A DNA stretch of 64,000 bases from Adlercreutzia caecimuris B7 (GCF_000403355.2 NZ_KE159646.1:1392258-1456257), one strand, 5' to 3'; shown: positions 23,579 to 32,122, counted from the stretch's first letter. The notes: generated by a model not told the origin, from the sequence alone. Numbers and translations: made by a program.

Positions 23579-24415
23579 TTAGGCGGCATGGGCAGCGCGC
23601 AAGGCGGCGATCTCGGCGCCCCAGCCGGCCAGGTTGTCCTGGGGTGTTTCCAAGAAGAAGGGCAGATCGCGCAGCGCGGGGTGGTTCGTCACGGCGGAAA
23701 GGGCGTCGAAGCCGATGTGCCCCTCGCCGATGGGGGCATGGCGATCCTTATGGGCACCGAGCGGGTTCTTGGAATCGTTCAGGTGGATGGCGTGCAAACG
23801 GTCTAGGCCGATCGCGCGGTCGAACTCCTCCAGAACGCCGTCCAGATTGCCGGCGATGTCGTAGCCGCCGTCCCACACGTGGCACGTATCCAGGCACACG
23901 CCCACCTTGTCGGAGAGCTCCACCCCATCGATGATGGCGGCCAGCTCTTCGAAGCGGCCGCCCACTTCCGTGCCCTTGCCGGCCATGGTCTCCAGCAGAA
24001 GCGTGGTGGACTGGTCCGGAGTGAGCACCTGGTTCAGGGCATCGGCGATAAGGGCGATGCCCGCTTCTGCGCCCTGACCCACATGGCAGCCCGGGTGCAT
24101 GTTGTACAGCTGGCCGGGGGTGTTCTCCATGCGCATGAGGTCGTCGGTCAATAACTCGATGGCGAACTGGCGCGTCTCGGGCTTGGCCGCCGCCGGGTTC
24201 ATGGTGTAGGGGGCGTGGGCGAGAAAGCGCGTGATGCCGTGGTCGGCCGCAAAGGCGTGGAAGGCCGCCACATCGGCTGGATCGATGGCCTTGGCACGAC
24301 CGCCCCGCGGGTTGCGCGTGAAGAACTGGAAGGTGTTCCCGTCGATGGACGCGGCATCCTCGGCCATCTTCAAATACCCCTTGGCAGACGACAAATGACA
24401 ACCGATGGTGAACAC
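23579..24415 (-). CDS. nfo: Endonuclease IV (deoxyribonuclease IV)
   Basis: 278 residues from a GTG at 24415 (GAAAGGA site six bases upstream), matching the usual family length. Cleaves 5' of abasic sites in base-excision repair; a TIM barrel with three zinc ions. Seen: FTIGCHLSSAKGY at the N-terminus, NTFQFFTRNPRG, FLAHAPYTMN, ETMAGKGTEVG, CLDTCHVWDGGYD, HLNDSKNPLGAHKDRHAPIGEG. All ligand histidines and glutamates appear present. A longer reading from an upstream ATG has no ribosome site. Confidence 0.94.
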   Translation of the reverse strand: MFTIGCHLSSAKGYLKMAEDAASIDGNTFQFFTRNPRGGRAKAIDPADVAAFHAFAADHGITRFLAHAPYTMNPAAAKPETRQFAIELLTDDLMRMENTPGQLYNMHPGCHVGQGAEAGIALIADALNQVLTPDQSTTLLLETMAGKGTEVGGRFEELAAIIDGVELSDKVGVCLDTCHVWDGGYDIAGNLDGVLEEFDRAIGLDRLHAIHLNDSKNPLGAHKDRHAPIGEGHIGFDALSAVTNHPALRDLPFFLETPQDNLAGWGAEIAALRAAHAA

Positions 24416-24526
24416 GGGACGATCCTTTCGACGGGGGTAACGTAGCGGCCGCCTAGTATACGCCATCAGCGCGCCGCATCGGGCGTACACTGGGGCGACT
24501 TCGCAACAACACGAGAAAGGGCAGGC

Positions 24527-25471
24527 GTGACCGCGGGCATGATCGGTATATTCCAGGAGATCGTCACGTTGTTCGCCATCGTGGGCGTGGGCTATGGCGC
24601 CAAGAAGCTGCGGTTCATGAACGACGAGTTCGACCGCATGCTCTCGAAGCTGGTCATCAACATTGCGCTGCCGGGCATGATTTTAGGCTCGGTGCTCACG
24701 GCCACCGAGCTGCCTTCGCAGACCGAGGTGTGGCTGTGCCTGGGGCTCTCCATCGCCAGCAATCTCGTCATGTTCGCCGTGGCCTACGGGTTCACACTGC
24801 TTTTGCGCATTCCCGACGGGCACCGCGGCGTGTACCGCTTCATGCTCTGCTTCGGCAACGTGGGCTTCATCGGCTACCCGGTGCTCTCGGCCATCTTCGG
24901 GCCGGACGCGCTTATCTACGCCGCCGTGTTCAACCTGCCGTTCAACCTCTTCGTGTTCACCGTGGGCGCGTGGTTCCTCACCCAGGACACCGACGGGGAC
25001 GTGAAGATGCAGACCACCTGGCGCACCTTCGTCACACCGGTGATGCTGTCGTGTGTGGCGGCCGTGGTCCTCACGCTGACCGGCATCCACTACGCGCCCA
25101 TCGCAGGCGACGCGCTGAGCACCCTGGGCTCCATCACCACCCCGGCGGCGCTCCTCATCATCGGCTCGTCGCTCGCGAACCTGCCGGTGCGCGAGCTTAT
25201 CGGTGGGCCGCGGTTGTGGGCATGCTCCCTGTTCCGGCTGCTCGGAATGCCGGCCGTCATCTGGGCCGTCTTCCACGGGTTCGTGCCGGCCGGTCTCATG
25301 TTCTCGGTGGCCGTGGTGCTCGCGGGAATGCCCGTGGCCACCAATGGTACCATGCTCTGCTACCAGTACGGCGGCAACTCCCGGGTCATGGCCCAGGGCA
25401 CCTTCGTCACCACCGTACTGGCCTTGGTGAGCATTCCCTTGCTGGCGACCTTCGTAACCGCGGTGGGATAG
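24527..25471 (+). CDS. AEC family transporter (auxin efflux carrier-like)
   Basis: 314 residues with about ten membrane helices, GTG start preceded by GAAAGGG. Typical features are the N-terminal IFQEIVTLFAIVGVGYGAKK, the LINIALPG-like unwound helix (here KLVINIALPGMILGSVL), and the C-terminal repeat GMPVATNGTMLCYQYGG. Members move malate, malonate or other small acids; the direction and substrate cannot be read here. No partner enzyme is adjacent. Confidence 0.88.
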   Translation: MTAGMIGIFQEIVTLFAIVGVGYGAKKLRFMNDEFDRMLSKLVINIALPGMILGSVLTATELPSQTEVWLCLGLSIASNLVMFAVAYGFTLLLRIPDGHRGVYRFMLCFGNVGFIGYPVLSAIFGPDALIYAAVFNLPFNLFVFTVGAWFLTQDTDGDVKMQTTWRTFVTPVMLSCVAAVVLTLTGIHYAPIAGDALSTLGSITTPAALLIIGSSLANLPVRELIGGPRLWACSLFRLLGMPAVIWAVFHGFVPAGLMFSVAVVLAGMPVATNGTMLCYQYGGNSRVMAQGTFVTTVLALVSIPLLATFVTAVG

Positions 25472-25564
25472 CACGGTGCAGCGCGCTCTTTTCCCGTCGA
25501 GCGCCAATAGAACACGACGCCCTGGGCCGCAAGCATCGTCCGCATCATTGAGCCCCCTCCTCAT

Positions 25565-25595
25565 TTGACCTCAACGTAGGGTTAGGGTTTATCCT
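25565..25595 (+). promoter_or_regulatory. MerR-type promoter with 19-bp spacer
   Basis: -35 TTGACC (25565-25570) and -10 TATCCT (25590-25595) are separated by 19 bases (TCAACGTAGGGTTAGGGTT), the over-long spacing used by MerR-family activators. The site lies 40 bases upstream of the MerR gene and suggests autoregulation. Confidence 0.75.
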
Positions 25596-25635
25596 GGGGT
25601 CAGTAACGGCAAGCGAGGGATAAGGATCTGAGAGA

Positions 25636-26736
25636 ATGTCTCGAAGAAAGGTCACTACAAGCAACGATCTTATTCGTCAGAATTGCACCTGGCCTATGAC
25701 CGTGGGCGAGGTCGCCAAGCTAACCGGGGTCACACGGCGCGCACTGCAAGTTTACGACGAGCGCGGACTGCTCTGCCCCGCTCGCAGCGGCGAAGACGTG
25801 GCCAACAACCGCAAGCTCTATATGCCCGAGGACATCGATCGCCTGAAGCAAATCGTCGTGCTCAAGGACTACGGATTCGATCTGAAGGAAATGCCGCCCA
25901 TCCTCGACGGGGAGGTTGACGTAGTCGAAGCCCTCAATGAGAAGCTCGAGGAGCTGAGGGCACAAGAGAACGACTTGAAGAACCGTATCTTATTCGCGCG
26001 TTATGCCCAGGTCGTGGGAGATGACATCTTCGAGACCCTCGCTTTCGGCACTTCGGAGGTGGATGCTTTTGCCGAATTCCTTCGCGAATCCCCGGTTTAC
26101 CAAAGTAAGCAACAAAAATGGCAGAATTTCACCGAGACCGACTTCGAGGAAATGTGGGACGACTTCGGCAGAATCGTCTTGCAATTCCTCTCCATTTCTG
26201 GTGACAACACGTTTGATCAGGTTGAGGATGCCGTCGGTGCATTGCGCATCTGGTTTGGAAAAACTCACTTCGAGACGAGCGATCTCGATCTTTTGGCTCC
26301 TTGGATGATGTTTGAAGACGGAAGCGATGAGGCCGAATTTGCCCAGACGGTCGGTGACGATTCCACCCCGGGCTTCATGCAAGCGGCCGTATTCCTCGTG
26401 TGGCTTAAGAAGATGCTCGACAAGTTGTCCGAGACGCTCCAGGCAATGACCGCAGGGGAGCTCGACCATGCGTCTATAGCGGAGAACAAGATGATACGCC
26501 TCGTGCACTTCGTATGCGAAGCGGCCGGCTATCCCGTGGTGGAAGTGGCTCAGCTGGATCGAGAAAAGTGGAGCGAAATGGTAGAGTTTTTCGCAACTAC
26601 CCTCGCGTATCTGGCGGCAGCCCTCGAAGACCGCGATCTTATGGAAGATATGTATCCCCGCACGAAACCGACCATCGACCCTCGCTGTCTAGAAAAGCTG
26701 ATCGAACGATCCCGAGCTTTGGATCTTTTCTCCTAG
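25636..26736 (+). CDS. MerR family transcriptional regulator with large C-terminal domain
   Basis: 366 residues. The N-terminal winged helix is clear: MTVGEVAKLTGVTRRALQVYDERGLL (split, about residues 21-46), RKLYMPEDIDRLKQIVVLKDYGFDLKEM. A coiled dimerisation helix rich in Glu/Leu follows to about residue 120. The remaining ~240 residues are helical and acidic; I do not recognise the effector domain. There is no cysteine set typical of metal sensors. Upstream is a 19-bp-spaced promoter, so self-activation is likely. No obvious target operon follows on the same strand; the XRE gene is convergent. Confidence 0.85.
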   Translation: MSRRKVTTSNDLIRQNCTWPMTVGEVAKLTGVTRRALQVYDERGLLCPARSGEDVANNRKLYMPEDIDRLKQIVVLKDYGFDLKEMPPILDGEVDVVEALNEKLEELRAQENDLKNRILFARYAQVVGDDIFETLAFGTSEVDAFAEFLRESPVYQSKQQKWQNFTETDFEEMWDDFGRIVLQFLSISGDNTFDQVEDAVGALRIWFGKTHFETSDLDLLAPWMMFEDGSDEAEFAQTVGDDSTPGFMQAAVFLVWLKKMLDKLSETLQAMTAGELDHASIAENKMIRLVHFVCEAAGYPVVEVAQLDREKWSEMVEFFATTLAYLAAALEDRDLMEDMYPRTKPTIDPRCLEKLIERSRALDLFS

Positions 26737-26783
26737 AGGAGCGCCTTGTCGACACAGCCCCATTGCGCGAACGTAAGTAGATC

Positions 26784-26999
26784 CTAGAACGTAAGTAAAT
26801 CGCGCACGGCCACACCCAAAGCCTCGGCGATACGAGACAGGTCGTCAATGCCCACCCCAACCCGCCCGGTCTCAATGCGCCAGACGTGAGACTTGCTGCT
26901 GCCGACCATAAGAGCAAGCTGATGTTGGGAAAGCCCCTGGTCTTCGCGACAGCTACGTATGGCCGCGCCCAGAGTCCGTCTTTTCTCTTCGATGTTCAT
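26784..26999 (-). CDS. XRE family transcriptional regulator
   Basis: 71 residues, almost entirely one Cro/CI-type helix-turn-helix: LGAAIRSCREDQGLSQHQLA, then LMVGSSKSHVWRIETGRVG, then LSRIAEALGVAVRDLL. No ligand or dimerisation domain is left over. It is divergent from the SPFH operon, separated by 83 bases containing a perfect 20-bp palindrome, and probably represses it. The 3' end carries an 11-bp tandem duplication (GAACGTAAGTA at 26769 and 26787 on the plus strand). Confidence 0.9.
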   Translation of the reverse strand: MNIEEKRRTLGAAIRSCREDQGLSQHQLALMVGSSKSHVWRIETGRVGVGIDDLSRIAEALGVAVRDLLTF

Positions 27000-27030
27000 G
27001 GGATAAGCATATGTGGTAGTATGTGGAAAT

Positions 27031-27050
27031 TGGCTTCATATATGAAGCCA
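27031..27050. promoter_or_regulatory. Perfect 20-bp palindrome, probable XRE operator
   Basis: TGGCTTCATATATGAAGCCA is self-complementary over its whole length. It lies between the XRE regulator (start 26999) and the first gene of the SPFH operon (start 27083). Two short direct copies of TATGTGG stand just upstream (around 27010-27026). Confidence 0.75.
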
Positions 27051-27082
27051 TAGGAGATGAGTTCAGAATAGGAGAATAGGCC

Positions 27083-28210
27083 ATGGCTATCGTCTCAGTC
27101 GTCAAGTACGACGGCAGTCCAGACGTATTCGCGTGGAAATACCCCGACAGCGAACTGGGCACATGGACGCAGTTGATCGTCAACGAGTCGCAGCAAGCGA
27201 TTCTGTTCAAGGGCGGCCAAGCGCTCGATGTATTCGAAGCCGGACGCCATACGCTCAGCACTGCGAACATCCCTTTCCTGGAGGCGCTGATCAACCTCCC
27301 CTTCGGCGGCCAATCGCCTTTCAGCGCCGAAGTGTGGTTCGTGAACAAGCAATTCAACCTCGACGTAAAGTGGGGCACACCCTCCCCCATCCAGATACAG
27401 GACCCTGTCTATGGCGTGTTTGTTCCCGTGCGATCCCATGGCATCTTTGGCCTGCAGATCGATGATGCGAAGCGCTTTCTCGTAAAACTCGTGGGAACAC
27501 TGCCTGCATTCACCAAAAATGACATCGTGCGCTATTTCAGGGGCGTCTACGTCTCAAAGGTCAAGGATGCCATCTCCACCTACATCGTCGAGCACAAGGT
27601 GGGCATTCTGGAAATTAATATGTACCTTGACGAGCTGTCGGACTATCTGCGAGAGCGCATTGCCCCCACTATGGCCGATTACGGCATTTCCCTGACCAAT
27701 TTCTATGTGAACGACATCAGCGTGCCCGAAGATGACCCCGCTGTTGTGTCGTTGAAGCAGACGTTGGCCAAGCGAGCCGAAATGAACATCATCGGATACA
27801 ACTACGTGCAGGAGCGATCGTTCGACACCCTGGAGGGAGCGGCCACGAACCCCGGCTCAGGCTCGTCGGATCTGATGGGTGCGGGCCTCGGCTTGGGCAT
27901 GGGCTTCGGTATGGGCGGTGGATTTGGGAGCGCTTTTGCCGACATGGCGAGAAACCTGAGTCCCCTCGGGCAAGAGCTTCGCTGCCCGTCGTGCGGCACG
28001 GCCATGGCCCAGGGGCAGAAGTTCTGCGGGCAATGCGGTCGGCCGGCAAGCACCCCTCCCGCCAAGCCGGCAGCATCGGCGCGATTCTGCACCCAGTGCG
28101 GAGAGCCTATGCCCGACGGAGCCCATTTCTGCGGGAGATGCGGCATGCAAACTTCGGATTCCCCCAATGCTTCCGCCCCCGAAGAGAAAGGGACGGAAGA
28201 TGATCGCTAG
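27083..28210 (+). CDS. SPFH-domain protein with two C-terminal zinc ribbons (YdjI-like)
   Basis: 375 residues. Residues about 1-245 are an SPFH/virion-core-like fold (YDGSPDVFAWKYPDSELGTW, LIVNESQQAILFKGGQALD, FEAGRHTLSTANIPFL, later LRERIAPTMADYGISLTNFY). Then a Gly/Met-rich linker (about 255-285) and two zinc ribbons: CPSCG...FCGQCG (about 303-320) and CTQCG...FCGRCG (about 333-350). The related Bacillus YdjI protein recruits PspA to damaged membranes. There is no membrane helix. Ribosome site AGGAGAATAGG. First gene of a tight operon of five; its end overlaps the next gene by 11 bases. Confidence 0.85.
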   Translation: MAIVSVVKYDGSPDVFAWKYPDSELGTWTQLIVNESQQAILFKGGQALDVFEAGRHTLSTANIPFLEALINLPFGGQSPFSAEVWFVNKQFNLDVKWGTPSPIQIQDPVYGVFVPVRSHGIFGLQIDDAKRFLVKLVGTLPAFTKNDIVRYFRGVYVSKVKDAISTYIVEHKVGILEINMYLDELSDYLRERIAPTMADYGISLTNFYVNDISVPEDDPAVVSLKQTLAKRAEMNIIGYNYVQERSFDTLEGAATNPGSGSSDLMGAGLGLGMGFGMGGGFGSAFADMARNLSPLGQELRCPSCGTAMAQGQKFCGQCGRPASTPPAKPAASARFCTQCGEPMPDGAHFCGRCGMQTSDSPNASAPEEKGTEDDR

Positions 28211-28613
28211 CATTTTCGGCGTTCTCGCCATCCTCCTTGCTGTTGGCGCGGCAATCGCGCTCGTCGCCTGGGCGCTTGTCTACGGCGTGCGCTTCATTCG
28301 ATCGTCAAACGCATCACTCAAGTCGATCACGCAATCAAGCGAATCGATGGTATGCGACCTGCGGCAAATAGCAGCGGGATGCTCCGACAGGGCCCTCAGC
28401 GCAAAAATCCGGGAAGCGGCGGAATGCCTGCGCTTCTCCGATAGTGCCATCGCGATGCCTGTCGACGAAGACCTCCGCCAGGAGATCGCCCGATTATCCA
28501 CGGCGGTGCACTCGGACGACGCAGCAGCCATCAATGAAGCGCTCGCGTCCATCGGGCGATTGACAGAAGAGCGCAATGCGGTAGTCGCCCTCGAGAGGAG
28601 GGGATCATTCTAG
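28200..28613 (+). CDS. Small single-helix membrane protein of the SPFH operon
   Basis: 137 residues, unknown family. An N-terminal membrane helix (IASIFGVLAILLAVGAAIAL, extending to about residue 30) is followed by a cytoplasmic helical region of about 100 residues with Ser/Ala/Glu-rich heptad-like pattern (SSNASLKSITQSSESM, RQEIARLSTAVHSDD). It may form a coiled coil. Its ATG overlaps the stop of the SPFH gene, and its own stop overlaps the GTG of the next gene (TAGTG), so translation is coupled on both sides. Confidence 0.75.
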   Translation: MIASIFGVLAILLAVGAAIALVAWALVYGVRFIRSSNASLKSITQSSESMVCDLRQIAAGCSDRALSAKIREAAECLRFSDSAIAMPVDEDLRQEIARLSTAVHSDDAAAINEALASIGRLTEERNAVVALERRGSF

Positions 28614-29155
28614 TGAATATCGAGAACCTGTCTCCGGGCACAATTCGCACGCTTGCGGGCGCGGTGCTGATCTTGCTAGGCATAGTAACGGCAAACGTCT
28701 ACTCGCCCATCGTCGGGCTGGCGCTGATCGCTCTCGGAATAATCGCAATCTGGTGCGTGATAGAGACCGGCAAGCAGAAAGAAGTCTTGAAAGCGTACCG
28801 CGCCCTCATCCGAAAAGGCGAATCCCTCAACTTGACCCTTTTTGCCGAGTCGGTCGGCATGGAACAAGAGGAGGTCAAGCGGTGTTTGGTCGAACTATCT
28901 CGCCAGAAGAAAATTCCGCCTTTGAAGTTCGTTAACCACCCCGAAGGCCCCCAGGCGCAAAGGCAGTCGCCGGCGCAGAGCGCGCCGAGCAATCCCTCGT
29001 CGGCAAAGACCTCCAGCGCTGGCCAGGTTTACGCCGCGGAGGACGTTCAGTCGCTCTTGACAGCCGTACGATGCCGCGGATGTGGCGCAACGGCGCAAAT
29101 CCGTCGTGGCGAAGTGGCCGAATGCGAGCATTGTGGAAACCCGCTGACTATTTGA
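28613..29155 (+). CDS. Membrane protein with winged-helix-like domain and zinc ribbon
   Basis: 180 residues from a GTG. Two N-terminal hydrophobic helices (LAGAVLILLGIVTANVY and IVGLALIALGIIAIWCV) are followed by a helical domain that looks like a winged helix (YRALIRKGESLNLTLFAESV, EEVKRCLVELSRQKKIPP), a Pro/Ser/Gln linker and a C-terminal zinc ribbon (CRGCG at about 155 and CEHCG at about 173). Same design as the next gene, so the two are probably ancient duplicates. No catalytic motif seen. A role as membrane-bound sensor or scaffold is a guess. Confidence 0.75.
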   Translation: MNIENLSPGTIRTLAGAVLILLGIVTANVYSPIVGLALIALGIIAIWCVIETGKQKEVLKAYRALIRKGESLNLTLFAESVGMEQEEVKRCLVELSRQKKIPPLKFVNHPEGPQAQRQSPAQSAPSNPSSAKTSSAGQVYAAEDVQSLLTAVRCRGCGATAQIRRGEVAECEHCGNPLTI

Positions 29156-29194
29156 GTCAGGGTTGAAATAGCACAAGAGAGAAAGGACGGACGC

Positions 29195-29782
29195 ATGGCC
29201 AAAACAAAAGTCAAAGGATCTGCCGCAAGCAAAACGGAGGTAGTTTTAGGAGCCATCTTGATGGTTCTCTTTTTCACTGGCTGCTCAAACGAATTCCTCA
29301 TGGATAAAGTGAGATGGATGGCAGCAAGCTTCATGTTCCTTGGCGCATATTTCATCGCCCGGGGCCTGGAATGGGGACAACTCGTTAAAAAATACCGCAC
29401 CTATGAAGCCTTGCTCGCCAATGATCCATCAGGGTCTCTCTCCGCATTGGCATCCGCCACAAAAACGTCCATAAAGGAAGTGAAGCAGACGCTGAACCTG
29501 ATGATAAAGCGGGGGATGACGGGGTCACTGACCATTGATGAAGGAGCAGAGCGGGTAATTGGCACATTCTCTCCTAATGTCGTCCTCACTCCGGCGGGGA
29601 TGGCTCCGAAAAGCGCACCCCAGCAAACAGGAGCTTCGGCACCGAGCGGGGAAGCCGCCATTGCAGAAGCCTCTTCCGACGCAGTGGTGGTTTCCTGCCC
29701 GAGCTGCGGAGCTAAAAACACCATGCCTCGCGACACCATCGCCCATTGCGGTCACTGCGGCGCGAAAATACAAGCCAAGTAA
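29195..29782 (+). CDS. Membrane protein with winged-helix-like domain and zinc ribbon, paralogue
   Basis: 195 residues, 39 bases after the previous gene, ribosome site AGAAAGGACGG. Two hydrophobic helices (VVLGAILMVLFFTGCSNEFL and AASFMFLGAYFIARGL), then a winged-helix-like stretch (YRTYEALLANDPSGSLSALA, KEVKQTLNLMIKRGMTGSL), an Ala/Pro-rich linker, and a terminal zinc ribbon CPSCGAKNTMPRDT with CGHCG. The architecture repeats that of the preceding protein. The FTGCSN stretch resembles a lipobox but sits inside the first helix. Confidence 0.75.
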   Translation: MAKTKVKGSAASKTEVVLGAILMVLFFTGCSNEFLMDKVRWMAASFMFLGAYFIARGLEWGQLVKKYRTYEALLANDPSGSLSALASATKTSIKEVKQTLNLMIKRGMTGSLTIDEGAERVIGTFSPNVVLTPAGMAPKSAPQQTGASAPSGEAAIAEASSDAVVVSCPSCGAKNTMPRDTIAHCGHCGAKIQAK

Positions 29783-29803
29783 ACGGAAGGAAGTACGAAG
29801 ACT

Positions 29804-30664
29804 ATGAATCTCGCCTTACTGAGAAATGCAAAGAGGGTTCTTTTCGTCTTGTTTGCCGCTTGCCTCGTCCTAAGCATCTCAGGTGTGCCGGCGTGCTCAA
29901 GCTCATCATCGAAGCTCTCATCGGATTTCACCCCCTCTGATCCGACCGAGGATTTCTCGGACATCACCTGGCCGACACGAGGAGTTGCCACCATGCTGCC
30001 CCAGCCGAGCGGCCTGTTTGGAGAAATCACCTCCGACCGCTCGGACCATTTCGGCGCGCGAATCGGGAATTTCACAGCTGAGCAGTTTGCAGCCTATATC
30101 GCTGCATGCGAAGAGACCGGGTTCACCGAGAACTATTCAAAGAGCTCGGAAAGCTACGTAGCCGACAATCCAGAAGGCTACCACCTGTGGCTCGATTACT
30201 CGCCCGATCACCAGTACATGTCCATCTCGCTCGATGCCCCCGATGATGCCGCGGATCCCTCGTCCGAGGATGCCGGTGCAGATCAGGACTCCAGCGACTC
30301 AGCAGAGCACGAGGCCGCAGACAAGACTTCGGACGACAACGAGGCCACACAAGCCGAAGCCGAAAAGCCAGCAGAAGAGTCGAGCGACGGAAACACTGTT
30401 CTCGGTGAAGTGACCCCTGATTTCAAGAAAGCCATGGATGAATACGAGGCCTTTTTCGACGAGTATCTTGCCTTCATGGAGAAGTACGAGAAATCTTCGG
30501 ATATGTCTCCCGAAATGCTCGAGGACTTCACCAAGTACATGGATCGCTACAGTCAGACCATGGACGCTCTTAATGACATCGACGAGGACTCCTTGTCACC
30601 AGCAGACTATGCGTACTATACCGAGGTCATGCTGAGGATCAACAAGAAGATCGCCAGTCTCTAA
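29804..30664 (+). CDS. DUF6591-like lipoprotein, last gene of SPFH operon
   Basis: 286 residues. N-terminal signal LFAACLVLSISGVPACSSSSS; a cysteine follows VPA, a plausible but non-canonical lipobox. The first domain (about 45-145) contains WPTRGVATMLPQPSG and a YHLWLDYSPDHQYMSISL strand pair. A strongly acidic linker (Asp/Glu/Ala-rich, about 148-200) leads to a C-terminal helical domain, VTPDFKKAMDEYEAFFDEYL then FTKYMDRYSQTMDALNDID, typical of DUF6591 lipoproteins in Firmicutes and Actinobacteria. Surface-located by inference. Function unknown. It starts 22 bases after the previous gene. Confidence 0.75.
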   Translation: MNLALLRNAKRVLFVLFAACLVLSISGVPACSSSSSKLSSDFTPSDPTEDFSDITWPTRGVATMLPQPSGLFGEITSDRSDHFGARIGNFTAEQFAAYIAACEETGFTENYSKSSESYVADNPEGYHLWLDYSPDHQYMSISLDAPDDAADPSSEDAGADQDSSDSAEHEAADKTSDDNEATQAEAEKPAEESSDGNTVLGEVTPDFKKAMDEYEAFFDEYLAFMEKYEKSSDMSPEMLEDFTKYMDRYSQTMDALNDIDEDSLSPADYAYYTEVMLRINKKIASL

Positions 30665-30745
30665 GGTCTACAGCATGGGCAGTTGACCCTCATCTTGGGA
30701 ACATCGCGCAACGAACATCCCAAAGAGCACCAACGGATCCTCGCC

Positions 30746-30790
30746 AAAAATCGAGCGCAGGAATCGCCTTAGCGATCTCCTGCGCTCGAT
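30746..30790. terminator. Strong hairpin terminator between convergent operons
   Basis: A perfect 13-bp stem (30750-30762 with 30778-30790), continued by ATCGC/GCGAT around a CTTA loop with one bulged base. An A-run precedes it on the plus strand, so on the minus strand it ends in five Ts and serves the aldo/keto reductase gene; it may also stop the SPFH operon. Confidence 0.85.
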
Positions 30791-30834
30791 CGTTTCGGAC
30801 CCAGAAATCCACCGAGCCCGGAGCTGCAGCCCCC

Positions 30835-31962
30835 CTACCCCTCGAAGTGCTCCATGGCTTCGGCGAGGTGGTCGATGATGCCGATGGACTGGGGGCAGGC
30901 GGCCTCGCAGGTGCCGCACTGGATGCACTTGGACGCGGGGCCCTCGGCGGCCTGCCAGGAGTACAGCCCCTTGGCGAACTCGCGATCCTCGGTGGTCTTC
31001 TCCAGGTTCAGCAGGTTCATGGCCACGGGGATCTTCACGCCCTCGGGACAGTCCTTCACGCAGTAGCCGCAGTTGGTGCACGGGATGAGATCCACCGAGC
31101 GCAGAGCGGCGATGGCGCCGTCGATGGCGGCACGCTCCTGCTCGTTCAGCGGCTGGTGCGTTTGGAAGGTGCGCATGTTGTCCTGCATCTGCTCCAGCGA
31201 GGAGGCGCCGGCGAGCACTGCGAGCACGCCGGGCAGATCGAGGCAGAAGCGGTAGGCCCAGGAAGCCTGGCTCGCCTCGGGGTTCGCCTCGGCGAGCACC
31301 GCCGCGCCGCGCTCGGGCAGGTTCGCCAGACGGCCGCCGCGAACCGGCTCCATGATGATGACGGGCACGCCGTGCTTGGCCGCCACCTCCATGCAGCGGG
31401 CCGACTCGGTCACCGGGTCGTCCCAATCGAGGTAGTTCACCTGCAACTGCACGAAGTCCATGTTCGGGTGCGCCGTGAGCAGCTCGTCGAGCACGTCGGC
31501 GCCGTCGTGGATGGAAAAGCCGATGTTGCGCACGAGCCCGCGCTCCTTCGCGTCGGCCACGTAGTTCCACATGTCGTACTCGTCGAACTTGGCCGTGCGC
31601 TTGCCGCCCACGTTGTGCAGCAGGTAGAAGTCGATGTAGTCCACCCCGAGGCGCTCCAAGGAGGTGGGCAGACACGCCTGGGCCTCCTCCTTGCTCGCGC
31701 AGGCCCAGGCCAAACACTTCGTGGCCAGGGTGAAGGCCTCGCGCGGGTAACGCTCCACGAGCGCTTGGCGCAGCGCCCCCTCCGAACAGCCGTTGTGGTA
31801 GACGAAGGCCGTGTCCACATAGGTGCCGCCCCGGGCGATGAACTCGTCCACCATGGCCTTGACCTGCTCGATGTCGATGGTGGTCACGTCATCCGGGTCG
31901 GTCAGGGGCAGGCGCATCGCGCCGAAGCCGAGCTTGCCCACACCCTCGTAAGATGCCGTCAT
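30835..31962 (-). CDS. Aldo/keto reductase with C-terminal ferredoxin domain
   Basis: 375 residues from the ATG at 31962 (GAGAGGAG site). The TIM-barrel part has LGFGAMRLPL, YVDTAFVYHNG with the catalytic Asp/Tyr pair, and IDFYLLHNVGG. The C-terminus has CTNCGYCVKDCPEG (about 291-304) and CIQCGTCEAACPQS (about 351-364), two [4Fe-4S] sites as in the COG1453 ferredoxin-linked family. It probably uses reduced ferredoxin or transfers electrons between NAD(P)H and an iron-sulfur partner. Substrate unknown. Single-gene transcript, terminated at 30746-30790. Confidence 0.9.
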   Translation of the reverse strand: MTASYEGVGKLGFGAMRLPLTDPDDVTTIDIEQVKAMVDEFIARGGTYVDTAFVYHNGCSEGALRQALVERYPREAFTLATKCLAWACASKEEAQACLPTSLERLGVDYIDFYLLHNVGGKRTAKFDEYDMWNYVADAKERGLVRNIGFSIHDGADVLDELLTAHPNMDFVQLQVNYLDWDDPVTESARCMEVAAKHGVPVIIMEPVRGGRLANLPERGAAVLAEANPEASQASWAYRFCLDLPGVLAVLAGASSLEQMQDNMRTFQTHQPLNEQERAAIDGAIAALRSVDLIPCTNCGYCVKDCPEGVKIPVAMNLLNLEKTTEDREFAKGLYSWQAAEGPASKCIQCGTCEAACPQSIGIIDHLAEAMEHFEG

Positions 31963-32122
31963 AGGTGCTCCTCTCATAGGCTTCCCTTGTCGTCTCGCTG
32001 TCGAGAAGAGTAAAGGTTGGAGTCGGCTCTAAGTCAAGAGGGTGCCCGCGAGCGGTTATCCAGGCCGCGCTTCCCGATAAGGAGGCTGTTCTCGGCGGCA
32101 CGACGGCACGGGGCGGCCTATC

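Noticed and set aside
26769..26799. 11-bp tandem repeat (GAACGTAAGTA) as a regulatory or attachment site
   Set aside because: It is simply a duplication of the 3' end of the XRE gene; only two copies and no dyad.
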